Below are positions 43,843-53,210 of a DNA stretch of 64,000 nucleotides, piece by piece. Position 1 is the first letter of the stretch, and every line of letters begins with the position of its first letter. This DNA comes from Sphingobacteriales bacterium 39-19 (GTDB taxonomy: Bacteria > Bacteroidota > Bacteroidia > Chitinophagales > Chitinophagaceae), in assembly GCA_001898465.1 (NCBI GenBank), contig MKTX01000009.1, positions 62,001 to 126,000 on the forward strand, read 5' to 3'. The notes under the pieces are model-generated. The model searched no databases. It worked only from the letters and a program-made list of their open reading frames with translations, and was not told the DNA's origin. A program made the position numbers and the translations under genes.

Positions 43843-44736
43843 ATGTCTGTAGTCTCGCTTCGGCAACTCTCTAAAAATTATGGTAAAATACAAGCCTTAC
43901 AATCAGTAAGCTTTGATGTACCCCAGGGAAGTGTATATGGTATCCTGGGGCCTAATGGAAGCGGTAAAACAACCCTCCTGAGTATACTCATGAGTATCTT
44001 AAAACCGGCTTCCGGCAGTTATACTCTTTTTGATGAAGAACCCCATGATGCTCACCGTAGGCGCATGGGCACCTTACTGGAAACCCCCAATTTTTACCAT
44101 TATTTATCTGCTATACAGAATTTAAAAATTTCTGCTGCTATAAAAGGCCAGCGGGGAACAGATATTGAGAAAGTATTAGAAACCGTAAACCTGTTGCAAA
44201 GAAAAAATTCTGCTTTCAGCACCTACTCTTTAGGTATGAAGCAAAGGCTGGCTATTGCTTCTGCACTATTAGGCAATCCCGAGGTCTTAATTTTTGATGA
44301 ACCTACCAATGGCCTGGACCCGGTAGGCATTGCCGAAATCAGGAGCCTGATAAAAGGCCTGGCACGCCAGGGCAAGACCATCATCATGGCAAGTCATTTA
44401 CTAGATGAAGTGGAAAAAGTGTGTACCCATGTTGCCATTTTAAAACAGGGAAACTTAATTACTTCCGGACCGGTAGATGATATTTTTGTAACGCATGATT
44501 GGGTACAGGTGGCAGCAGCCAATATGGAAGCATTAAGAGAAAAGGCACGTGGCATGGCTGGCTTACAGGATATGGCAGAAAATGAAGGCTACCTGGAACT
44601 TGGTTTTGCTGCCGGTACGTCCAAACTGGCAGACATAAACAGGTATTTTTTTGAAAATGGAATTGTACTTTCTCAATTGCAACCCAAAAAGAAAAGCCTG
44701 GAAAATAAATTTTTTGAACTGACTAACGGTAAATAA
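43843..44736 (+). CDS. ABC transporter ATP-binding protein
   Basis: A 297-residue ATPase of the ABC-2 exporter type. Walker A GPNGSGKT is at 36-43, the signature SLGMKQRL at 129-136, and Walker B plus catalytic Glu (LIFDEP) around Asp152-Glu153. A C-terminal extension of about 80 residues is common in NatA/CcmA-like ATPases. The stop codon is followed directly by the ATG of the permease gene, so the two form one exporter. The substrate is unknown; gliding (GldA) or drug and lipid export cannot be told apart here. Confidence 0.93.
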   Translation: MSVVSLRQLSKNYGKIQALQSVSFDVPQGSVYGILGPNGSGKTTLLSILMSILKPASGSYTLFDEEPHDAHRRRMGTLLETPNFYHYLSAIQNLKISAAIKGQRGTDIEKVLETVNLLQRKNSAFSTYSLGMKQRLAIASALLGNPEVLIFDEPTNGLDPVGIAEIRSLIKGLARQGKTIIMASHLLDEVEKVCTHVAILKQGNLITSGPVDDIFVTHDWVQVAAANMEALREKARGMAGLQDMAENEGYLELGFAAGTSKLADINRYFFENGIVLSQLQPKKKSLENKFFELTNGK

Positions 44737-45561
44737 ATGAAAAAATTACTCGCCATTGAATGGCTCAAAATAAAAGATTATAATGCTTTTAAAGTTATTG
44801 GCATCTTATTTATACTGGGTGTGTTCCTGGCTAATTATATTGTATATAGTGTAAATAAAAATATTGTAGGCGAAATGGGACAGGCCGGTAAAATGATTTC
44901 TTTTAAGCCTTATGATTTTGTGAACACATGGCAAACCACCAGCTATGTTACCGGCTATATCCTTATTATTCCTGCATTACTCCTCATAATTCTTATTACC
45001 AATGAATTTAGTTTTAGAACCAGCCGCCAAAATATAATTGATGGCTGGAGCCGCAACCAGTTTATTCATGTTAAGTTGATGCAGGCCTTCCTTATTGCTG
45101 TGGCTTCTACCATACTGGTAATGATCACCGGCTTTTTATTTGGCTTGTTTTCAGGTACTGCAATTTCATTTAGCCGTTTCTCCAGTATCGTTTTTTTCTT
45201 TTTAAAAGCATTTACTTATAATACCCTCGCCGTATTTATTTCGGTGTGGGTGAGAAAAACCGGATTTGCTATTGGTCTTTATTTTATTTATTTGGGGGCA
45301 GAAAATATCATTTCTCAATTATTGGATATACTGAGTATAAAATTAAAAAAAGATGGGGTAGGCGATTTTGGAAACCTGGGCGACCTCCTTCCCATGAATG
45401 CTTCTGATGGGTTGCTTGCATTTCCTGATAATCCCGTAAAATCAATGGCAAAAATGGTATTGCCTTCAGAAAATACAAGCCTGGTATTTGTTTTTGCACT
45501 TATGTATCTCGCCTTATTTATATGGGGCAGCAGGATGCTGTTTATAAAAAAGAATTTATAA
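44737..45561 (+). CDS. ABC-2 type transporter permease
   Basis: A 274-residue integral membrane protein with about six hydrophobic segments. A short cytoplasmic N-terminus (MKKLLAIEWLKIKDY) is typical of ABC-2 permeases, and the FSFRTSRQNIIDGWSR coupling-helix-like segment lies near residues 91-106. It abuts the ATP-binding gene with no gap, so it is the membrane partner of that exporter. The transported compound is not evident. Confidence 0.88.
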   Translation: MKKLLAIEWLKIKDYNAFKVIGILFILGVFLANYIVYSVNKNIVGEMGQAGKMISFKPYDFVNTWQTTSYVTGYILIIPALLLIILITNEFSFRTSRQNIIDGWSRNQFIHVKLMQAFLIAVASTILVMITGFLFGLFSGTAISFSRFSSIVFFFLKAFTYNTLAVFISVWVRKTGFAIGLYFIYLGAENIISQLLDILSIKLKKDGVGDFGNLGDLLPMNASDGLLAFPDNPVKSMAKMVLPSENTSLVFVFALMYLALFIWGSRMLFIKKNL

Positions 45562-45663
45562 AATACAAAGAAAATACAGAATTATCATTCTCATTGCAGC
45601 CAATTCTAATATGAGTTGTCTTATATACATTACACTTGTAAAAGTTGTAAATTTATATAAATG

Positions 45664-45671
45664 TATATTTG
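45664..45671 (+). promoter_or_regulatory. Promoter -7 element (TAnnTTTG), close to the start codon
   Basis: TATATTTG matches all fixed positions, with TTG at 45645-45647 upstream. It ends only six bases before the ATG at 45678, so a transcript from it would have almost no leader. Confidence 0.35.
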
Positions 45672-45677
45672 ATAATT

Positions 45678-47189
45678 ATGAGAGCGACCCTTCTTTTTTT
45701 TATACTAATAGCAAATCTTGCAGCCACCAGCCAGGAAATCATTTACTCTGTTCCCCACCGGGAAGATAATGTGGATATTAATTTTGAAATTATCGGTAAA
45801 GTGTCAGGCAATTTCATGGTCTTTAAAAATTCAGGAAACCGCCATACCCTACAGGTTTTCAATAACAACATGGTTGAGTTAAGGAACGACCGGCTCAATT
45901 TTTTAAGCGACCGAACATTACAAGTAAATTTTATTGCTTATCCCGATTTTTTTTATATGATCTATCAAACACAAAAGGGCAATATCCTTTTTTGTTATTA
46001 TGCCCAATTTAATGGCGCAGGAGAAAAAATGGGGGATCCCGTATTGCTGGATACCACCAAAGTGGGTGTTTTTTCAGAAAATAAAATTTACAGCACTGCG
46101 TATTCCGAAGATAAGAATTACATATTGATCTCTAAAAGCCGTACCGATAATAATGAAGTATCTTATGTTACCAAGCGGTATTCCAGAACTATGCAATTAA
46201 TAGACAGCGCCAAACAAATTTTCAGGTATAATCGCAGGCATGATACGTACACCGACCTGCAAATTGATAATAAGGGCACCATTATTTTTGCAAAAGAAAA
46301 AATGAAAGGAGCCCGGGAAATGATTAATGAAGCATCCTTAATTACGCTGCCATTGGGCGCATCTCAAACCCTATTTACTGCTTTGAACTTAAATGAAAAA
46401 TATATTGATGAACTTAAAATAAAAATTGATAACCTGAACCAGGATTATATTTTGAATTCGCTTTATTTTACCCGCATTTCCGGAAATGTTGAAGGGCTCT
46501 ATTCGGCAAGGCTGAATGACCAGTTAACTGAAACAAAAGCCAGCTTTATTCCTTTTCCGGATTCGGTGCGTGCCAAGTTCAGCAATGCCAGGTATCGTTC
46601 TGCATTTGATGATATGTTCCTGCGGAATATGTTTTTAAAAAAAGATGGCAGTTTCCTGGTGATAGGTGAAGATTTTTCGAGCCAGACCAGTGGTTCCCGC
46701 TGGGACCGCTGGGATTATATGTATGGGTCACCCTATCCCTACGATTATTATTGGTACCGGCCCGGGTATTATAATTATTATAGCCCGTATCGTAATTATA
46801 GCCGTAATGTGAATACCCATTTTATGTATGATAATATTCTGATTATGGATATAGATAGTAATTTGCTGCCCCGCTGGACTAAACTTATATTTAAAAATCA
46901 ATCAGATGATAATAATGACAGTTATCTTTCTTATAGCACTTTAAATACAGGTACCGAGATTTTATTTTTATTTATTGAGAAAGGAAAAAATACTCAAGTG
47001 GTAACATGCCAGGGTCTATCACCCGATGGCAGTATAAATCGCTATGCCACGCTGAAAAGCCGTGAAAAAGGTTTTCAGTTTATGCCCAGGCTGGCTAAAC
47101 AAACCGGTTTAAAGGAAATTGTAATGCCCGTTGTGTACCGGAGTATGATATCTTTTGCAAAAGTTGATTTCTCAAAACCCGCTAATTAG
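45678..47189 (+). CDS. Secreted protein of unknown function with tyrosine-rich segment
   Basis: A 503-residue exported protein with a signal peptide (to about Ser18). I do not recognise the family. The body has regular beta-strand-like segments with aromatic residues, suggestive of a propeller-like fold but without a clear repeat. Residues 347-374 contain 13 tyrosines with Trp, Pro and Gly, a low-complexity patch that splits the protein. The ATG at 45678 is preferred over an in-frame TTG at 45669. It stands alone between the ABC exporter and a membrane protein gene. Confidence 0.75.
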   Translation: MRATLLFFILIANLAATSQEIIYSVPHREDNVDINFEIIGKVSGNFMVFKNSGNRHTLQVFNNNMVELRNDRLNFLSDRTLQVNFIAYPDFFYMIYQTQKGNILFCYYAQFNGAGEKMGDPVLLDTTKVGVFSENKIYSTAYSEDKNYILISKSRTDNNEVSYVTKRYSRTMQLIDSAKQIFRYNRRHDTYTDLQIDNKGTIIFAKEKMKGAREMINEASLITLPLGASQTLFTALNLNEKYIDELKIKIDNLNQDYILNSLYFTRISGNVEGLYSARLNDQLTETKASFIPFPDSVRAKFSNARYRSAFDDMFLRNMFLKKDGSFLVIGEDFSSQTSGSRWDRWDYMYGSPYPYDYYWYRPGYYNYYSPYRNYSRNVNTHFMYDNILIMDIDSNLLPRWTKLIFKNQSDDNNDSYLSYSTLNTGTEILFLFIEKGKNTQVVTCQGLSPDGSINRYATLKSREKGFQFMPRLAKQTGLKEIVMPVVYRSMISFAKVDFSKPAN

Positions 47190-47274
47190 CAATCCATTTT
47201 TTAAACATTGACATATTGAAAATAATTAAGCAATTTTGTAATCATTCATTTCGTTCGATAATAAACGTATAAAA

Positions 47275-48261
47275 GTGATAGGTACTTTTAAGGCCAATAT
47301 TCCATATAATAATTTCTTTCTTTTTTTATATGCACTTGTAATAAGAGTACCCTCTCTTTTATACTCGGCTGTACCCCATTCGGTAGATGGAGATGGTGTA
47401 ATTTATACTGCTTTATTAAACTGGCTAAAAACAGGGAATGAATCTATTTATTGGTATCCTGTTATTAGTTTAGTACTCGTTTATATACAGGCCTTATCTA
47501 TTAACAGGATCGTAAACAGGCAAAGGCTTTTTGCAAAATCACATTATCTCACCGGTATGAGTTATTTGCTTATTACAGCCCTCTTCCCTGACTGGTATGT
47601 ACTATCTGCTGCTATGCTGGTAAATACATTAATGATTTGGGTTTGGTCAAAATTAATGGGTTTAGGAAATGATATGCGCCCCAAATCCACCTTATTCAAC
47701 CTGGGTTTCATTTTATCTGCCACTACTTTTTTTTATAATCCCACCTTTGCGTTTTTTATTTTGATCATCATGGGGCTTAGTATTAGCCGGCCCTTTAAAG
47801 CGGCAGAATGGGTAATTGTATGCATTGGATTGGCAACTCCATTTTATTTTTATTTATCGTGGTTATACCTAACGGATAGGTGGGCTGCATTTCAATGGCC
47901 ACGCTTTGGTTTTTACCTTAAACATTTCCAGGATTCTAACTGGGTATATAGTGGCCTTGCATTGGCTGTATTTACTACTTGCCTGGGTATTTATTTTGTG
48001 CAAAGCAATATGCGCCGGCAAGTGGTACAAACAAGAAAGAGCTGGCACATACTATATCTTTACCTGGTAACGGCAATGCTGATCCCATTTTTAACGGCTG
48101 TTACAGGTTTTGGACATAGGATATTAGTTGCGGTACCATTATCTGTTTTTATATCTGCTGCTTTTTTTTATCCCGAAAAGAAATTCTTTCCCCAGCTTAT
48201 ACACTGGGCCCTGTTTTTAGTAGCCTTGCTTACAGGTTTATACAATAATTTCAATTTTTGA
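47275..48261 (+). CDS. Polytopic membrane protein, DUF6427-like
   Basis: A 328-residue integral membrane protein with about nine or ten hydrophobic segments and few loops. The N-terminus (MIGTFKANIPYNNFFLFLYAL) and the HSVDGDGVIY segment fit a Bacteroidota-specific family that I believe is DUF6427. No function is established. The start is GTG at 47275, the only start that gives the family-like N-terminus. It precedes purQ by 36 bases, but purQ seems to have its own promoter element. Confidence 0.7.
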   Translation: MIGTFKANIPYNNFFLFLYALVIRVPSLLYSAVPHSVDGDGVIYTALLNWLKTGNESIYWYPVISLVLVYIQALSINRIVNRQRLFAKSHYLTGMSYLLITALFPDWYVLSAAMLVNTLMIWVWSKLMGLGNDMRPKSTLFNLGFILSATTFFYNPTFAFFILIIMGLSISRPFKAAEWVIVCIGLATPFYFYLSWLYLTDRWAAFQWPRFGFYLKHFQDSNWVYSGLALAVFTTCLGIYFVQSNMRRQVVQTRKSWHILYLYLVTAMLIPFLTAVTGFGHRILVAVPLSVFISAAFFYPEKKFFPQLIHWALFLVALLTGLYNNFNF

Positions 48262-48265
48262 TACC

Positions 48266-48273
48266 TAACTTTG
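48266..48273 (+). promoter_or_regulatory. Promoter -7 element (TAnnTTTG) of purQ
   Basis: TAACTTTG matches all fixed positions and lies 24 bases before the purQ ATG, just after the stop of the upstream gene. Confidence 0.42.
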
Positions 48274-48297
48274 CCCTGAATTTTTAAATTTTTTAAA

Positions 48298-48960
48298 ATG
48301 AAATTTGGGTTATTGGTTTTTCCGGGATCAAATTGTGACAGGGATATGGCAGATGCACTTGAAAAAGACCTGGGGCAACAAGTAATATTATTATGGCACA
48401 AAGACAAGGGGCTCCATCCGTTTTCTACTGATGATTGCATTGTGTTACCGGGAGGTTTTAGTTTTGGTGATTATTTACGCTGCGGTGCCATTGCCCGCTT
48501 TAGCCCTATGATGCAAAGTGTAATTGAATTTGCAGGAGCGGGGGGCAAAGTACTGGGCGTGTGTAATGGCTTCCAGGTTTTATGTGAAAGCGGTTTACTG
48601 CCAGGTGTATTACTTCGCAATGCAGGCCAAAAATTTGTATGTAAAAATATTTTTATAAAAGATAATTTAGAAAAAAACATCCTGAAAATTCCGGTTGCCC
48701 ATGGAGAAGGAAGGTATTATGCCAATGCAGAAACTTTGCATAGGTTAAACATGAATAACCAGGTAATATACCGGTATTGCGATGAAAATGGAGAAGTGGA
48801 TACCCGTAGTAACCCCAATGGGGCGCTGGAAAATATTGCAGGCATTTGTAATGAAAATAGAAATGTTTTTGGCATGATGCCACACCCGGAACGGGCTTGT
48901 AACCCAATATTGGGAAATATAGATGGCAGGCAGGTATTTAACAAGTTATTTGGCATTTAG
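48298..48960 (+). CDS. purQ: Phosphoribosylformylglycinamidine synthase subunit PurQ
   Basis: A 220-residue class I glutamine amidotransferase subunit of FGAM synthase, the fourth step of purine synthesis. It supplies ammonia from glutamine to PurL. Landmarks are LPGGFSFGDYLRCGAIA at 50-66, the nucleophile Cys89 in GVCNGFQ and the catalytic pair His196/Glu198 in MPHPE. Its length is normal for stand-alone PurQ. PurL and PurS are not in this window, so the complex is encoded at several sites. Confidence 0.95.
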   Translation: MKFGLLVFPGSNCDRDMADALEKDLGQQVILLWHKDKGLHPFSTDDCIVLPGGFSFGDYLRCGAIARFSPMMQSVIEFAGAGGKVLGVCNGFQVLCESGLLPGVLLRNAGQKFVCKNIFIKDNLEKNILKIPVAHGEGRYYANAETLHRLNMNNQVIYRYCDENGEVDTRSNPNGALENIAGICNENRNVFGMMPHPERACNPILGNIDGRQVFNKLFGI

Positions 48961-49031
48961 GTAAATTAACATTCTTTAGGATATACCTTGCTTTTGTTTT
49001 TTTAATTTTACACTTAATTTATTTAATCATC

Positions 49032-49490
49032 ATGAAGAAAATATTACTTTCTCTTTCTCTGTTCACATGTATTGGTAGCATGGCTTTTGCACAAATTGAA
49101 AACCCGGTAAAATGGAGTTTTTCAGCAAAAAAAATATCAGCCACTGAATATGAATTACACTTAACGGCGAACTTAGATAAAACCTGGCATATGTATGCCC
49201 AGGATGCGGGCGAAGGCCCCGAGCCTACTTCTATAGCATTTACTGCAAACCCTTTATTAAAATATAATGGAAAAGTAAAAGAAGTGGGTAAACTCACTAA
49301 AGAATTTGATCCTAACTTCAACAGTGTTTTAAAATTTTATGGAGATAAAGTGGATTTTGTTCAAAAAGTATCCGTAAAAGCAGGAGTGCCTACCATCGCA
49401 AAAGGTAATATAACCTATATGGTTTGTAACAATAATAAATGTTTACCACCCAAAGCAATGCCTTTTAGCATTAAAGTAGGAGGTAAATAA
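49032..49490 (+). CDS. Stand-alone DsbD N-terminal (alpha) domain-like periplasmic protein
   Basis: A 152-residue exported protein with a signal peptide (to about Ala20). The rest matches the immunoglobulin-like N-terminal domain of DsbD. The cap/active region includes Cys132 and Cys137 (VCNNNKCLPP), corresponding to the redox pair of DsbD-alpha, with four residues between the cysteines. The membrane and thioredoxin domains of DsbD are absent, and no CcdA or thioredoxin gene is adjacent. It may shuttle electrons from another DsbD/CcdA protein or act as a thiol-binding protein (inference). A terminator follows at 49512. Confidence 0.82.
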   Translation: MKKILLSLSLFTCIGSMAFAQIENPVKWSFSAKKISATEYELHLTANLDKTWHMYAQDAGEGPEPTSIAFTANPLLKYNGKVKEVGKLTKEFDPNFNSVLKFYGDKVDFVQKVSVKAGVPTIAKGNITYMVCNNNKCLPPKAMPFSIKVGGK

Positions 49491-49511
49491 AAATTCCGTT
49501 TCTTTTATTGG

Positions 49512-49535
49512 AAGCCGCTGATAAGCGGCTTTTTT
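49512..49535 (+). terminator. Rho-independent terminator after the DsbD-alpha-like gene
   Basis: AAGCCGCT/AGCGGCTT stem with a GATA loop followed by a T run, 21 bases after the stop codon. Confidence 0.88.
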
Positions 49536-49689
49536 AATAGGGAGTCCATGCTCAATTTATTTTAATTACAATGCCCCCCGGGAAGATAATAATATATGAG
49601 CGGCACCGGTATTTTAGTTAAAAGCAATGAATCGCCTTACCTGTTTTAGGCAATTGTAATCATATTTCTTTTGTAAGAGGTACAAATAA

Positions 49690-49719
49690 AAAAGCTGCTT
49701 CCGTGTAGAAGCAGCTTTT
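49690..49719 (-). terminator. Terminator of the Oar-like TonB receptor gene
   Basis: A perfect 12-bp stem (AAAAGCTGCTTC/GAAGCAGCTTTT) with a 6-base loop, followed by T-rich sequence on the - strand. It lies 19 bases past the stop of the receptor gene and can also work on +. Confidence 0.85.
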
Positions 49720-49738
49720 ATTAAATTGTTATGGTAGT

Positions 49739-52700
49739 TTAAAAATTAATTCTTAAACCCAGTTGGCTCACCCAGCGTGAACTTCCATTCAGGTTTACAA
49801 TACCATCACTTATAGTATAAGGTTTATTATTCTTCACCGGTGTAAATTTATATTGCGGTGTTAAATTAGATGCACTTACATAGCCTGTAAAATCTAACAG
49901 GATGAATTGGTCGTTAGATTGAAAGTACTGTCTGCCCCAATTTTTATTCAGTAAGTTGGTGAAATTAAATACATCGTACGTTAATTGCAGTTGATAAGTT
50001 TTACCTCTCACTTTTACATTAAAATCTTGTTGTAGTTTTAAATCAACCACGTTAGAGAAAGGCAACCTGGCTCCATTTCTTTCTGCATATTGTCCCCTGC
50101 GTTTGCTAAGGTATTTATCTCCATTTATAAATTCATCCAGCATTTGGCGTTGCTGATCTGGTGTGTATGTAATGGAAGTACTGCCTGAGGTTACTGTATT
50201 GGTCAGGAATACCATTTGTTGCAATTGTGCAGTGGTGGGTACAAACATCAGGTCGTAGGTTTCAAAATTATCGAGGTCACGTATCAACCCCCTGTTCAGC
50301 ACATAGCTATAGGGCGAACCACTTTGGCCATTATAAACCAATGAAACGGTAGTTCCCAAAATGCCATTCAGGTAAGTGAATTTCTTTGCCAGGTAAGCAC
50401 TGATGCGGTGGCCGGGGTCAAAATCACTACGAGATAAACCGGTAAAATTTCTTCCGTTTACGGTTTCCATATATCTCCACTGGGAGTTATTTTGAGAACT
50501 GGTTCCTTCGTTAATTACTTGTGAGAAACCATAAGAGTAGTTTACATTAAATGCCCAGTTTTTTTGCCATGCTTTATCTATCGTAAATGTAAAGTTGCTG
50601 GAATATCCATGATGTTCATTATTGTTGCTCAACAGGTAAATACCGGTATAGGGATTGGTGCCATTAGCACGTAAAGGAATTTGTTTTGAAAAGCTTCCGC
50701 TTAAATCATAAATATGTCTCACATCGGGACCCACGGTTTTTAAAGTGGGTGGCAGGATATCTACCCTTTGATAATTAATTTCATTGATGTTTCTTGTTAT
50801 AATGGCTTCCAGAGACAGTTTCCAGTTATTAGCTAATCTCTTATCAAAACCCAGTGAAGTTCTCCAAACTTTATTCATCTTAAAGTTTTTGGCAATTAAA
50901 TCTACTTGCCCGGAAGGGATAGGAACATTAATACCAAAATCATCGGCATTGTATTGTCCGAATGGATCTTGCCTGAAAGCTACATTACTTTTTGAGATAC
51001 CTGCTAAACTGATCCCATTGTTATTATATACACCGCCGGGCCATACCAGGGGTACACGACCGGTAAAGAAGCCGGTTCCACCCCGAATGGTAACTCCTTC
51101 ATCGGGTACCCGGTAAATAAATCCTACCCGTGGGTTCAGCGACCATTTAGGGCTTGAAATTTGGCCGGAGCGGGCTCCTTGTAAATCATAATAAGCAGAT
51201 AATTTAGCGACTGCTGTATCATTAAAGAAATTATCTGTTTTAGGCGTTGTTAAGAATTTAGTATAGTCTGCCCGTAAACCAATGGTGATACTAAAGTTAT
51301 CGTTAATCTTAATTTCATCCATGGCAAAGAATGCTAAACGAAGGCTATTGAATTTAGCCGCAGCATTTACTGATTCATCACCCGATTTTCCGGGATCTAA
51401 TAATGAATAAGTACGATTATAAGTATCTGCAGTTCCTCCATTCATGAATGTAGAAAGGCTGTTGAAAACATAAGAACCAAAGTTTTGGCGGATAAAAATA
51501 TTTTTTGAATTACTAAATTCATTATCGGTACCCAGTGTAAAAGTGTGATTGTTTTTAACCATTTTCACTACATCAAACAAAGCGAAGTTTTTTTGATCGA
51601 GCAGGTTGCCGGTAGAAAATTCTTCAGTACCAAATACAATGGAGGCCGGGCCATCTTTAATTGTTACCCTGGGAAATGGGCTTCCAATAGGTCCCCGGTC
51701 ATCTTTTACCAAAGTACCTGTTAGTAAAAGTTTGTTGCTTAAAGAATTATTAAACCTTGAGTTTAACTCTAAAGATGCAGAATGGGTAACATCCGGCATT
51801 TTATATCCATTATTATAAAAATTAATTGTAGAATTACTGCTTCGTGATACATTGTTCCTAAATCCTTCATTATAGCGGTAACTAATGGTTACTTTTTGTT
51901 TGCTGGAAGCATTCCAGTCAATTTTTGCAGCTACCCGATTTGCTTCTACCAGTTCGGGATTGGTTAAGTATTGTCCGGGATCGTATCCATATTTTGTTTT
52001 CACATATTCTGCCAAAATAGGAATGCTATCAATCCCTGCGCTGCCTCTGTAATCAGCAGGTGTGGGGTAAGGTTGGGGCTTTTCATCCCTTTGCATTTCT
52101 GCACTTAAAAAATAGAACAATTTATTTTTTATAATGGGCCCGCCTACACGGAAACCATAGGTTTTATTAGAAAAATCAGGAAGTTTAGTCCTTTCATCTT
52201 TCGTTAAATTAATTCCCGGTGTTTTGCCAGATAAATTCTGGTTGCGGAAAAGATAATAAAGCGAACCTTTAATTTCATTGGTACCGCTGCGGGTTGTGGC
52301 ATTAATACCGCCCCCGGTAAAATTACCTAATGATACATCATAGGGCGAAAGTATAACCTGCATTTGATCTATTGCATCCATTGATATGGGAGCAATATTG
52401 GCTTGGCCACCATTGGTACCCGATGCAGATAATCCAAATACATCGTTGTTTACGGCGCCATCAATATAAAATGAGTTATACCGGTTATTTTGCCCGGCAA
52501 GTGATACACCGCCATCGCCTGTAATTTTAGCTTGTGGTACATACCGAAGATAATCACTTAGGTTACGGCCTACAGAAGGCATATTGGCCATTTTATCCCG
52601 GCCAATATTGGTTTCGCTACCTCCTTTGGCATTGGATGCAGCACGGGCTGTTCCCGCAACTACAACCTCAGCCAGTTCGCTGGCATTATTTATTAATATT

Positions 52701-53020
52701 ACATTGCTTACTGTGTTTTCACCCAATCCAAGATTAATATTGGCATCCTGGTAAGTTTTAAAACCCACAAAGCTGGTGGTAAGGGTATAGGGTCCACCGG
52801 GCGCAATATTTTGAAATGCATAATACCCGTTTGCCTTGGTAGACATGGTATATGTGGTTCCCGTAGGTCCATGTACTAAACTTACTGTAGCGCCCGATAA
52901 AGGATTGCCTTTATCATCTTTCACAGAGCCACTTAAGCTACTTGTGGTTACCTGGGCCATTATAGCCATCGGCAACATAAAAAGGAATACGAAGACTGGT
53001 AATAATTTCTTTATAAGCAT
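49739..53020 (-). CDS. Oar-like TonB-dependent receptor with carboxypeptidase regulatory domain
   Basis: A 1093-residue outer-membrane protein with a signal peptide to about Ala22. A carboxypeptidase-regulatory-like beta domain covers about 26-110, followed by a TonB-box-like AEVVVAG at 117-123, a plug domain to about 250 and a large beta-barrel with a C-terminal Phe. Segments such as YNSFYIDGAVNNDVFG and TRSGTNEIKGSLYY are typical of the Oar/TonB receptor group of Bacteroidota and Myxococcota. It has no STN domain and no SusD partner, so it is not a canonical PUL receptor. The cargo is unknown. It is divergent from ribBA over 190 bases. Confidence 0.9.
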   Translation of the reverse strand: MLIKKLLPVFVFLFMLPMAIMAQVTTSSLSGSVKDDKGNPLSGATVSLVHGPTGTTYTMSTKANGYYAFQNIAPGGPYTLTTSFVGFKTYQDANINLGLGENTVSNVILINNASELAEVVVAGTARAASNAKGGSETNIGRDKMANMPSVGRNLSDYLRYVPQAKITGDGGVSLAGQNNRYNSFYIDGAVNNDVFGLSASGTNGGQANIAPISMDAIDQMQVILSPYDVSLGNFTGGGINATTRSGTNEIKGSLYYLFRNQNLSGKTPGINLTKDERTKLPDFSNKTYGFRVGGPIIKNKLFYFLSAEMQRDEKPQPYPTPADYRGSAGIDSIPILAEYVKTKYGYDPGQYLTNPELVEANRVAAKIDWNASSKQKVTISYRYNEGFRNNVSRSSNSTINFYNNGYKMPDVTHSASLELNSRFNNSLSNKLLLTGTLVKDDRGPIGSPFPRVTIKDGPASIVFGTEEFSTGNLLDQKNFALFDVVKMVKNNHTFTLGTDNEFSNSKNIFIRQNFGSYVFNSLSTFMNGGTADTYNRTYSLLDPGKSGDESVNAAAKFNSLRLAFFAMDEIKINDNFSITIGLRADYTKFLTTPKTDNFFNDTAVAKLSAYYDLQGARSGQISSPKWSLNPRVGFIYRVPDEGVTIRGGTGFFTGRVPLVWPGGVYNNNGISLAGISKSNVAFRQDPFGQYNADDFGINVPIPSGQVDLIAKNFKMNKVWRTSLGFDKRLANNWKLSLEAIITRNINEINYQRVDILPPTLKTVGPDVRHIYDLSGSFSKQIPLRANGTNPYTGIYLLSNNNEHHGYSSNFTFTIDKAWQKNWAFNVNYSYGFSQVINEGTSSQNNSQWRYMETVNGRNFTGLSRSDFDPGHRISAYLAKKFTYLNGILGTTVSLVYNGQSGSPYSYVLNRGLIRDLDNFETYDLMFVPTTAQLQQMVFLTNTVTSGSTSITYTPDQQRQMLDEFINGDKYLSKRRGQYAERNGARLPFSNVVDLKLQQDFNVKVRGKTYQLQLTYDVFNFTNLLNKNWGRQYFQSNDQFILLDFTGYVSASNLTPQYKFTPVKNNKPYTISDGIVNLNGSSRWVSQLGLRINF

Positions 53021-53182
53021 ATAGTTCAGTTTTATAGAGCAAAGAAACTAAATAATCATGTAAAAAAGTCGTTTTAGCGTTAATTAAATATGATCTTTAT
53101 GTAATAAAACTTGATTATATCACAATTTGTTATCCTCTTTTTCGAAAAGCGAAATCCTGCTTCCTGTTGCCTGAAACCTTAT

Positions 53183-53190
53183 TAACTTTG
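53183..53190 (+). promoter_or_regulatory. Promoter -7 element (TAnnTTTG) of ribBA
   Basis: TAACTTTG matches all fixed positions and ends 20 bases before the ribBA ATG. I see no FMN riboswitch-like structure in this short leader. Confidence 0.45.
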
Positions 53191-53210
53191 CATTTTTAAA
53201 GTATGTAATT

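Noticed and set aside
53100..53210. FMN riboswitch before ribBA
   Set aside because: The -7 element leaves only about 20 bases of leader and no multi-helix junction can be drawn.
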